From NCBI GenBank assembly GCA_029964075.1, contig CM057144.1, forward strand, positions 4,487,281 through 4,551,280: a DNA stretch of 64,000 nucleotides, given 5' to 3'. Source of the DNA: Patiria pectinifera. Taxonomy: Eukaryota > Echinodermata > Asteroidea > Valvatida > Asterinidae. The position numbers were made by a program, and so were the translations under genes. This document shows, piece by piece, positions 33,001-40,217 of this stretch (position 1 is the stretch's first letter; each line of letters starts with the position of its first letter). A model generated the notes under the pieces. The model did no database searches. It saw nothing but the letters and a program-made list of their open reading frames with translations, and was not told the origin of the DNA.

Positions 33001-36000
33001 CACTATTTAAAGCCACTCAATATATGTTTTATCTGACAAATAGATCCTTGTCATTTGATTTTTGAACTTTTATTTCAATACAAAATTGGTGGAAAATGTA
33101 TTTCTCTCTTCCAAACCACCCTTTCACGAAAATGTTTGAACGTAACGCTGTAGTGCTGGCTCTTTGGAACAATACGCGCAACGCTGAATGTGCACACCAG
33201 CATGCATTTGCACACAAATACCGCGTCATGGAACAAGAATGATCCTAACTGTTGAATAGTATTTCCCATTCCCCATGGGCGAATGGGACTTTTTGGGCCC
33301 CTGCGTGAATGGAAGCAATAATGAATGTCACGTGATGTGAGTTCCACCAATCAAATGACAAGGATCTGTATGTCGGTTATATAAATACATTAACAATGAA
33401 TGTGTATGAGTGCAATGGTAAGAATAATTTCATGAGGTGGCAGATGGAATGTTCCATTCCATGAGGCAAAATGGAACATTCCATCTGTCACCAAATGAAT
33501 TTATTCTTTCCATTGCACGAATTTGAAGCATTTATACAATGCCTGACTAAATCTTTGTCATCTGTCTTGTAACTTGTAAACTGGTCCCGTGAATGTACAG
33601 CATCAGAATCATCAGAGCTGTGTTATAGCGTAACTAATAGTGTGACCGTGCAATGGAAGTTCTATTTACCGTGCAATGGAAGTTCTGTTTTTTTGCGGTG
33701 CGGCCGCGCACTGTGTTGGAACTTATTACTCAATGACACGTGATTAACAAACCACCAATTGTTGTACAGGGTGAATAATAAAAACGAAACCCAAATGTCG
33801 GGACCGTTGTATTAGTGAAGTCCTGCATGTAGCACTTTCAAAATCTAGGATATGAAAGCCCAATTCATAAGCTTTCTTTTAGTACAAGAATCATTCAAGT
33901 CACTCTTGTACTTTACAAGTTATGGTGTTTTAAACACAACCACCGTTTTAAAGTTCTGTCCAGGGATCACAAAAATGGTGTGCGCTCTTTCAGCAAAACG
34001 AAAACAATTCACACACATCCTTATGTGATTTGTTTTCATTTTGCTGAAAGAACACAAAACTTTTTTGTGATCCGTGCACAGAACATTAAAACGGCGGTTG
34101 TGTAACTTGAAAAGTACATGAGCAATTTGAATGATTCTTGTACTAAAAGAAAGCTTATGAATTGGGCTTTCATATCCTAGATTTTGAAACGGCTACATGC
34201 AGAACTTCACTAAAACAATGGTCCCGACATTTGAGTTTCGTTTTTTTTTTACTCACCCTGTATAATCACTAACATTCCCTTCCTAGGGATCTAACTGTTG
34301 ATAGTTGCCAAGAATTTGCAAATTTGAAAATACAATAAAACCTTGCAATACCGATTGCGATTGCTCAGAACCTCGAGTATTTGTACTGCAAACACACAAT
34401 GCCACTGTTAATGTTGCCAACACTAAAACAATCCTTTTAGCAAGATTTTTCATTCATATTTAGGTTGTGTGTTGGAGGGAAAAAAATTCACTTTCTCCAT
34501 AATTTCCTTTCTTGTTTTTTTTTGGGTGCAGTTTATTGTTTCCAACATCAACTCCATCATCCAGAAGTTGGGTCAGATCGCTTCGCAGAACATGGAGCAG
34601 ATCAAGGAATTCTTCAAGAGGAACGATCCCGAGGGCACCGGCAAGCTGGAGTACGACCTCTTCAGGTGAGTCATCAATACGAAGCCTGTAGCCTTAACAA
34701 CATGTCAAGGTAATCCTAGTAAAGGTAGTTCTAGAATGCACACAATTTTCTTCAGTTGATTCAGAATGGCTTTTCACTGGAAGTCTTTTCATGCTTCTGG
34801 TCAAGACAGTTGACTGTTTCATGGCGCTGCTTAACAGTCCACTGCTTGACACGTGGATTGCTGTGGCCTCGTGGTTAAGGGCACTGATTCATGGTCTGCG
34901 GGTAAAGCTGCAGGTTGTGGGTTCGAGTCCTGGCAGGGTCATGGTGCGTGTGCCCTTGAGCAAGGCACTTTGTCACTGGTTGCTTCTCTCCACCCAGGAG
35001 TGAATGGGTACCTGTGAGGGCAGAGATGGTTATTGTGCATGGTTGATTAAGCTTCCTTGCGCCTAACAGGCAGCTGTACGACCCCAGGGAGTTGAGAAGG
35101 TTTCAGGAGTGTTTGCCCGTTGAAACAGGGATAATAATAATTGTATTATAATAATTGTAAAGCGCTTTGATACCTCGTTGCGGCGTAAAAGCGCTTTATA
35201 AATGCCTGTTATTATTTATTATTATTAACAGTTTAGCAGAAAAGTTGTGCTAACTATAGCAGAAAATTGTGCTTACCTTCAGCACTATTTCACGTCGTGG
35301 ATTTGCTAACGGTTGCGCCCGAATGGAGATTTCTATTGTGACGTCACTTAGTTATTAAGCAAATCTTTCCTCTGAGGTAGTAAGTAAAGTCTGTCACGAG
35401 CCAATGTGGCACATCAGGCCGGCTGTTAATATCTCAGGTTTCGGTAGCGTGAAACAACTGAGAATATTTCTATTCCCCCTGGATGGATGCTAGTCCATCG
35501 CAGGTTACTCCCCAGCTAATGCCGGTACCCATTTATACTCCTTGGTGGAGAGAGGCAAGTGGGGACGAAGTGTCTTTCCGAAGAACACAGCATATGGCCA
35601 GTGGCTGGATTTGAACCTAGGACCCTCTGATCATGAATCTGGTCTGCTCTGTAACAGGTACCCGTTTATACTCCTGGGTGGAGTAAAGTGTCTTGCCCAA
35701 GAACACAAGGCCATGTACCTGACACTGTAACCATTGGACCACATAGCGCTCCACAAACATGAAATGTGCTGAAGACTCACTCTGAAGGATCTTCTTAAAC
35801 TTGGACGTTTTGAACTCTCAACAGGAACCTCTTAGTGCAGCTGGGCGGCTCATCCCTGGCCGAGCACGAGATCATGACAGTGGCCCGCTACTACAGCGAC
35901 AGCCAAGACGACAAGATGCCCCTGGAGGCGCTGGTGTCCGTGGCCCAGGAGCAACTCCGCCGCAGCAACTTTGAGAACTTTGCCAAGCTGGCCGAGGGCC

Positions 36001-37367
36001 TGCAGTCTTACGACACGGACCGGTCGGGCTTTGTGGACGCCGAGCTGGTCCGCAAGACCTGCAGGGCCTTCCACCTGCCTCTGCCTGACGATCTAGTGCG
36101 CGCCTTGCTCTTCAGGTGAGTTCTGAAACATCTTGGAATGATCTCGAGATCATGAAACTTGATGTCAGAATAAAAGACGTTTTGCTATGTTTTCCTCAGG
36201 TTGTTGTTAGAAAATAAAGGGAGAAATGAAAATCCGGTGTTCCCATCACAGGCGGTATTCCTTTTAATACTAGACTGTATTGGAAATGATAACAAATTCT
36301 TTGTCTGGGTTGTTGTTTGGTTGAGACTGCATTCTTAACAACAGGTTAGGTACTTGGAGTCAATTTTGCTTATTTGTGGAATAGAAGTCCCTGTCTGGGA
36401 ATATTAAACCCCAGGTCACCGGACTTTTTGTTAGAAACTGATTTGAACACTTTTGAACACAAATTTGAACACAAAATCGAATAGTTCAAGTCTTTCTGCA
36501 ACATGAAAACTTTTAGTGGCACTTAGCACATTCACGGCCCCATTGCTCCCAGAGAAGGCGCTCCATTCAAAGTAGCATTCGATATACCAACATGGAAGTG
36601 TCTTCCATATTCTGCAGTAAATAAAAGCCTATATCTTCGGGTGCCCGGCAGAAGGGCAATTATGAGCGTTCTGACGCAAAAATCATTTTCAAGAAAATTG
36701 CATTGAAAGGTTCTATATTGTTCCCTCACGCGCATTATGTATCCAATGTTTTCCCACACGAAATAATAAATCGTACGAATTTGGAATTTTGTCACACGTA
36801 TGAATCATAAGTTTTCGAACAACTTGTATTTATTTCTGACGAAAATGTTTAAATTTCATTAAAATGGAGGCAGTTTTTTGCATATGCCCTTATGCTGGGA
36901 ACATTTTGGTCATTACGCGCTATTGCATAAGGGCATATGCACATATGCCCTGCTGCCGGGCACACGACGATATACTCTTTCTACTTAAAACTGGGACAGA
37001 CCACTTGTTAAGTAATTGACAGACCCTTCAATCTAAAAAAACATCAAAAAAAAGAGATAGAATTTGGCTGAGTTTTTGGTACATGTATAGTCTAATTGGA
37101 TTCATATCAGTTTAAGAATTCTACCAACTTCGCAGTTTCTCTTTCTTAATTTTTTATAACAGAATGGACAAGAACAACGAGGGTAAAGTCAACTACGAGA
37201 TGTTTGTCTGCTACCTGAACTGGAGGGACGCCCCCGTCAGCCTGCCGCCTTACCAACCCCCACCCACCAAGCTGGACGAAGCCTGGTCAGGCCAGGAGAA
37301 GAGAGACAACGTACTACGAGTCAACTACTCAGCTCTGCTGGGCACACTCTTCCCAGATCAGTCCTAA
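21049..37367 (+). CDS. EFHC2: EFHC2: DM10/EF-hand ciliary microtubule inner protein (12 exons)
   Basis: Exons: 21049-21090, 23482-23670, 24800-24950, 25797-26020, 27316-27675, 28183-28321, 29086-29251, 30343-30485, 32463-32659, 34532-34665, 35825-36115, 37163-37367. They sum to 2241 nt, 746 aa plus stop, against 749 aa in human EFHC2, and every junction is GT/AG and keeps frame. EFHC1/EFHC2 and algal Rib72 are known microtubule inner proteins that bind inside doublet microtubules of motile cilia. The N-terminus has LPFLPGNSF, typical of EFHC2. DM10 domains lie at about 74-182, 224-366 and 431-535, followed by a helical EF-hand tail with loop-like segments at 569-580, 645-656 and 681-692. [14 protein letters not shown] and NFNVGTEL (first DM10) and GFGSEEDSL (between the second and third) favour EFHC2 over EFHC1. 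All three EF-like loops have Leu or Met at position 12, so calcium binding is doubtful. Confidence 0.95.
21244..22621. mobile_element. Nested terminal-inverted-repeat element, EFHC2 intron 1
   Basis: The ends are a perfect 36-bp inverted repeat (21244-21279 and 22586-22621, beginning TACTGAGTGGAGCGCTG). Inside are two further inverted pairs: 21286-21368 with about 21926-22001 (GCGTCAACACA repeated five times on the left), and 22015-22143 with 22448-22584 (over 120 bp, nearly identical). TAGCT occurs just outside both ends and may be a target duplication. No transposase is seen. Confidence 0.75.
23482..23670 (+). CDS. EFHC2: EFHC2 exon 2
   Basis: 189 nt, phase 0 to phase 0, residues 15-77. 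It includes HKPGIGGE, conserved in EFHC proteins, and WVAFDRQ at the start of the first DM10 domain. The acceptor is TGCGTAG at 23481. Confidence 0.85.
23954..24327. mobile_element. Foldback (hairpin) element, EFHC2 intron 2
   Basis: Arms of about 145 bp, 23954-24098 and about 24183-24327, are nearly perfect inverted copies (for example GGTAACACCATGTGGTAATA against its complement). The loop of about 85 bp contains direct repeats of TAACTGCACATTTTC and GAACTTGTCTTTGGTCT. The 12-mer AAGGTTCTATTT occurs at 23942-23953, directly left of the arm, and again at 24363-24374. Confidence 0.85.
24800..24950 (+). CDS. EFHC2: EFHC2 exon 3
   Basis: 151 nt, phase 0 to 1, residues 78-127 plus a split glycine. 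It codes [24 protein letters not shown] and NNSG, hallmark strands of the first DM10 domain. Confidence 0.93.
25167..25527 (+). repeat. tRNA-derived SINE, EFHC2 intron 3
   Basis: The head has a GGCCTAGTGGTC box A-like segment and box B GGTTCGAGTCC. The body includes GAGCAAGGCGCTTTGTCACT, CCACCCAGGAGTAGATGGGT and GTTTGCCCGTTGAAA. The end is T/A-rich (ATTGTTATTATTG). It is about 85 percent similar by eye to the copy at 34839-35224. Confidence 0.8.
25797..26020 (+). CDS. EFHC2: EFHC2 exon 4
   Basis: 224 nt, phase 1 to 0, residues 128-202. It codes the end of the first DM10 domain ([15 protein letters not shown]) and the following linker with [11 protein letters not shown]. The acceptor is TCGTCAG; the donor is GGGG then GTAAGG. 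Confidence 0.93.
26601..26943. repeat. Inverted-repeat (MITE-like) element, EFHC2 intron 4
   Basis: TTACTGGACCGAGCCCAGTC near 26603 pairs with its inverse near 26918-26941. A second perfect stem TGATCATGGAGCT/AGCTCCATG..ATGATCA sits at the centre (26752-26790). The sequence between the stems is only loosely complementary. Confidence 0.6.
27316..27675 (+). CDS. EFHC2: EFHC2 exon 5
   Basis: 360 nt, phase 0, residues 203-322. It is the core of the second DM10 domain: [44 protein letters not shown]. It is strongly GC-rich compared with its introns. Confidence 0.95.
28183..28321 (+). CDS. EFHC2: EFHC2 exon 6
   Basis: 139 nt, phase 0 to 1, residues 323-368 plus a split alanine codon. It completes the second DM10 domain with the [18 protein letters not shown] signature. 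Confidence 0.94.
28584..28897 (+). repeat. tRNA-like repeat flanked by ~50-bp direct repeats, EFHC2 intron 6
   Basis: Direct repeats 28584-28635 and 28846-28897 share TACATCACCCCGA.GCAAATT and neighbouring sequence. Between them (about 28708-28782) lies a tRNA-Leu/Ser-like segment with TGGTCGAGTGGTAAGACG, a foldable anticodon arm and box B GGTTCGAGTCC. The acceptor stem does not pair, so it is not called a tRNA gene. Confidence 0.6.
29086..29251 (+). CDS. EFHC2: EFHC2 exon 7
   Basis: 166 nt, phase 1 to 2. It codes the linker between the second and third DM10 domains, with [13 protein letters not shown] and [16 protein letters not shown]. Confidence 0.94.
29371..30249. repeat. Minisatellite with ~102-123-bp unit, EFHC2 intron 7
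   Basis: About eight imperfect tandem copies begin CATTCTAGAATGCAAAATTA, near 29371, 29494, 29608, 29710, 29822, 29938, 30046 and 30160. Each continues with CCAAGCAGTAAGTCGAGGTT, AAAACCTCAAGGTGCGAACC and AAGTTAAGTGAGC. Spacing varies through loss or gain of short internal pieces. Confidence 0.9.
30343..30485 (+). CDS. EFHC2: EFHC2 exon 8
   Basis: 143 nt, phase 2 to 1. It starts the third DM10 domain: [32 protein letters not shown]. It aligns with the same strands of domains one and two. Confidence 0.94.
30606..30937. repeat. 16-bp tandem repeat in alternating orientation
   Basis: Units GCCTCATAAGTCCGAC and GCCTCATAGGTCCGAC run forward at about 30610-30780, invert (TCGGACTTATGAGGCG) at about 30797-30836, return forward near 30846-30870, and invert again to 30937. 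The array can form several alternative hairpins. Confidence 0.9.
31296..31643. repeat. Inverted-repeat (MITE-like) element, EFHC2 intron 8
   Basis: The left arm 31296-31350 starts TTCGGGCGATTCACAATGCA. The right arm 31590-31643 is its inverse (TGCATTGTGAATCGCCCGAA), with about 50 bp paired and a few mismatches. The interior of about 240 bp has no coding homology. Confidence 0.8.
32110..32400 (+). repeat. tRNA-Leu-derived SINE, uninterrupted copy
   Basis: The tRNA-like head has GAGCGGTTAAGAGCACC, a CCAGA/TCTGG anticodon stem and box B GGTTCGAGCCC. The body has ACACTTGTGCCC, TCCTTCGGATGGGACGTTAA and AATGCACGTAAAAGAACCCA. The tail carries AACCAAG repeats. It serves as the template for recognising the split copy at 13899-14061 and 17937-18045. 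Confidence 0.85.
32463..32659 (+). CDS. EFHC2: EFHC2 exon 9
   Basis: 197 nt, phase 1 to 0, residues 472-537. It ends the third DM10 domain with [35 protein letters not shown] split over the domain's last strands, and YMEKHAQE. Confidence 0.95.
32664..33530. repeat. Cluster of tandem, direct and nested inverted repeats, EFHC2 intron 9
   Basis: A 50-bp unit is tandemly duplicated at 32664-32757, directly after the exon 9 donor. GTGCAATGGTAAGAATAATT is repeated directly (32765-32797 and 33410-33442). 32815-32843 is inverted at 33496-33524. ATCCTTGTCATTTGAT (33044-33059) is inverted at 33350-33365. A palindrome 32872-33020 is centred on GAGGCGAAGCCGAG (32938-32951). It probably represents several foldback elements inserted into each other. 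Confidence 0.8.
33765..34262. mobile_element. Foldback element with CAGGGTG ends, EFHC2 intron 9
   Basis: The left end is TACAGGGTGAATAATAAAAA and the right end is its inverse TTTACTCACCCTGTA, with TA at both borders as in Tc1/mariner insertions. The arms are over 200 bp each and about 85 percent complementary; both contain AATTCATAAGCTTTC or its complement. No transposase frame is seen. Confidence 0.85.
34532..34665 (+). CDS. EFHC2: EFHC2 exon 10
   Basis: 134 nt, phase 0 to 2, residues 538-581. It codes a helical segment leading to EF-hand-like loop one ([12 protein letters not shown], 569-580), which has Leu where a canonical loop has Glu at position 12. Confidence 0.92.
34839..35224 (+). 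repeat. tRNA-derived SINE with putative target-site duplication
   Basis: Same family as 25167-25527: GGCCTCGTGGTTAAGG head, box B GGTTCGAGTCC, GAGCAAGGCACTTTGTCACT, CACCCAGGAGTGAATGGGTA, GTAAAGCGCTTTGATACC and a TTATT-rich tail. The 8-mer TTAACAGT lies immediately on both sides (34831-34838 and 35225-35232). Confidence 0.85.
35465..35758 (-). repeat. Inverted, partly duplicated SINE fragment
   Basis: It contains GGTACCCATTTATACTCC and, again, GGTACCCGTTTATACTCC. Read on minus these match the GAGTGAATGGGTACC core of the SINE family. GGATTTGAACCTAGGACC (inverted box B region) lies between the two copies. Confidence 0.7.
35825..36115 (+). CDS. EFHC2: EFHC2 exon 11
   Basis: 291 nt, phase 2 to 2, residues 582-678. 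It carries EF-hand-like loop two ([12 protein letters not shown], 645-656), the best-preserved one with Asp, Asp, Ser and Gly at positions 1, 3, 5 and 6 but Leu at 12. It is GC-rich. Confidence 0.93.
36630..36974. repeat. Inverted-repeat (MITE-like) element, EFHC2 intron 11
   Basis: TATATCTTCGGGTGCCCGGC at 36630 pairs with GCCGGGCACACGACGATATA ending at 36974. A tighter inner hairpin, GCATATGCCCTTATG against CATAAGGGCATATGC, lies near 36879-36940. Confidence 0.75.
37163..37367 (+). CDS. EFHC2: EFHC2 exon 12 and stop
   Basis: Acceptor TTATAACAG; 68 residues, stop TAA at 37365-37367. It codes EF-hand-like loop three ([12 protein letters not shown], 681-692), [12 protein letters not shown] and a short tail. 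The LNWR element is shared with vertebrate EFHC2. Confidence 0.94.
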
Positions 37368-39129
37368 ATCGCCCCGGCAGCCATCTCTGTCTAGTTCCCG
37401 GAGGGCACACTTGTAAGGCCAATATGATGTGGTTATGACATCATAGCCACCAGTCTTTTTTTGTTTTTTTTAGCACAAATCCTTAGACTGGATTTGAATC
37501 GGGCATTTTGTGGCTACGTCTCGGATTTTACATTTGGCACACTGTTGTGAGTAACTGTAGCCATTAAATGCCAAATTTGGACAATTTTTTTCTTCAGGTC
37601 CCTACACTATGTTAAGTAATCCACAATAGCTGGCACACATTATGTATGTGCAAGTATCACAGAAGGGATCATATTTATTTTAAATTCCTATTTTTTTTCA
37701 CAGAAATTCTCTTACTTTGCAAACTGATATATGTATTAGAGAGCACCATCTAAATTGGTGTTTTAGAAAAAAGCATTTCACTGGCAGTTTTAAATCATTT
37801 CAGATTTTCCGAAAAGCCATTTAATTACTCATGTGGAGAAAGTTTTCATTATTTTTGTTGATTGCAAGTCGGTTAGTCACTTCACAAGACTTCACAGGGT
37901 ACTTGTATATGGCTGCACTTTTAGTAGCAATCACCAACCTTTTTTCAATATGCCAGTTTGGTATCGCTATGAAGTAGTCCAGGTCAAAGGTCATTGGGGA
38001 TAAAATCGCTGACGTGTGATCGGTGATGTTCCGCGGACGCCCATTTTGGTTGTAATTAGCGCACGAGAGTCATGCGCACATCTTGAATGCGCGTTCTTAC
38101 GCCTTCGATTATCCCGAATGACCGGTATCCATTTCATTTTGCGCATGCGTAGTTGAAATACCGGGACTGGCTTATTGGGATGTTTGTTTTTATATGGGAA
38201 GATTTCTTAATGAATCAGTCGCTGCAATTTGCCAAGATTTCTGGAGTGTGGAACTTGGTCACGCATGTTCATGCATGTTTCATGTACATGTTTGTGGTCT
38301 TATATGCTATGCATTACTGCATCGGGCCTGCATCAAAGTAAAAATTGGGATTATTTACCTTATTTGTATTCTTTGTAACTTCACGTCCCCGCACAGTATA
38401 ATGCCCATTATAACGTGTATATATAGAGAGAGATGCAGATGATTTTTGAGTCAAGATTGGTTGTGTACATGAAATGGATTTGGTTGTAAATAGTTTTGAA
38501 AGATTCTTTTGCGTTGTTTAAAAAACGATTTGAAAATTTCCCCACATCTTTGTTCTGTTCTGCAGAAAGGTTCGGCATTTATGCAACATGGATTATAGCT
38601 GAATTAAATTTGTGTGAGTTTCAATTTAATTATTATCAGACACTAAAATTAACAACAAAATTATCACTCTGCCACACATCACAAAATGTTGCATTTGTAA
38701 TTTAATTTTTGCAAACTCTGAACAAACCAAGATAAAGATATTGAAAAAACTGTTCAAACTTGGTTTCATATTCAGAAATATTAAATTTAACACAGGTTAT
38801 TGAAATTTAAATACATGTACTATGTTACACCACACAACTTCACGCACTTCCAAATTTGCTGATTTGCTTTTCAAGAACTTAATGTCATGTTCTCAGTGTG
38901 TAAATAGTTGTTTTCTTAATAACTTGTGAAATATTTTACTGTTTTAACAATGTTTACGAAAAAAACAACCAATACTATGCCACATTTAGGTAATTTTTAC
39001 TTATTCCCATCGAAACGTACCCACCTACTCTCTGGAGCATTGCAACTTTTTCCCGTCTAGATATTTGAAATTAATAAGATTCTTTCTGTACATCATAGCA
39101 TTGAAGTGAGTTAGGTCATTGTTCTTTGG
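37368..39129. other. EFHC2 3' flank (probable 3' UTR)
   Basis: AT-rich, without a coding signal. ATTAAA occurs near 38601 and 38785. The first clear AATAAA is at 39164-39169, already inside the diverged first satellite copy. The three short open frames at 38153-38705 have no support. Confidence 0.5.
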
Positions 39130-40144
39130 TACAATAGTAATGATCAATGTTGCTCCTGCATCCAATAAATTTCTGCCTTGTTTTGAGAAAAGTCAATTTT
39201 TGGCCAATTTTGACTAAATTGCATTTTTTTCAATTTTGGCCAAAAAATAAAAATGCTTGGAAGTTGCTAGAAAGATGCCTTAAGGGCCCTAGAACGCATT
39301 CCAAATCGATTGCTTGACAGATATGCTATTAAAGGGAAATTCTGTCGAAAATTTAAGGTAAAATCGCACAAATTTTTTTTATTCTTTTTCTCCAAAAATG
39401 GATGATTTTTGCCCAAATCTTCAAAATTTTGCATGTTAGAGTAATGATTGATGTTCCTCTTGATTCTAGATGAATTTCTGTCTTGTTTTGAGAAAAGTCA
39501 ATTTTTGGCCAATTTTGACTAAAAATGTAAGGCTAACCCCTTGCATTTTTTTCAATTTTGGCCAAAAAATGAAATTGCTTGAAAGTTGTTAGAAAGATGC
39601 CTTAAGGGCCCTAGAACGCATTCCAAATCGTTTTCCGGACAGACGTGCTAATAAAGAGGAAGTTCCATCGAAAATTTAAGGTAAAATCGCTCAAAAAATG
39701 TAATTCCTTTTCTCCAAAAATGGATGATTTTTGCCCAAACCTGCAAAATTGTGCATGTTAGAGTATTGATTGATGTTCCTCTTGCTTCTAGATGAATTTC
39801 TGTCTTGTTTTGAGAAAAGTCAATTTTTGGCCAATTTTGACAAAAAATGTAAGGCTAACCCCTTGCATTTTTTTGAATTTTGGCCAAAAAATGAAATTGC
39901 TTGAAAGTTGTTAGAAAGATGCCTTAAGGGCCCTAGAACGCATTCCAAATCGTTTTCCGGACAGACGTGCTATTAAAGAGGGAGTTCCGTCGAAAATTTA
40001 AGGTAAAATCGCTCAAAAAATGTGATTCTTTTTCTCCAAAAATGGATGATTTTTGCCCAAATCTTCAAAATTGTGCATGTTAGAGTATTGATTGATGTTC
40101 CTCTTGCTTCTAGATGAATTTCTGTCTTGTTTTGAGAAAAGTCA

Positions 40145-40217
40145 ATTTTTGGCCAATTTTGACTAAAAATGTAAGGCTAACCCCTTGCATTTTTTTCAAT
40201 TTTGGCCAAAAAATGAA
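40145..40217. repeat. Dyad symmetry in the satellite unit (representative copy)
   Basis: TTTTTGGCCAATTTTGAC..AAAAATGTAAGG is followed, after CTAACC, by CCTTGCATTTTTTTC..TTTTGGCCAAAAAA. The two arms of about 32 bp are imperfect inverted copies and can fold into a hairpin. Virtually every copy in the array has this; the diverged first copy lacks the central part. Confidence 0.75.

Noticed and set aside
32306..33016. 236-codon minus-strand frame
   Set aside because: It is antisense to EFHC2 exon 9 and runs into the SINE and inverted repeats; GC-rich coding on the other strand explains the lack of stops.
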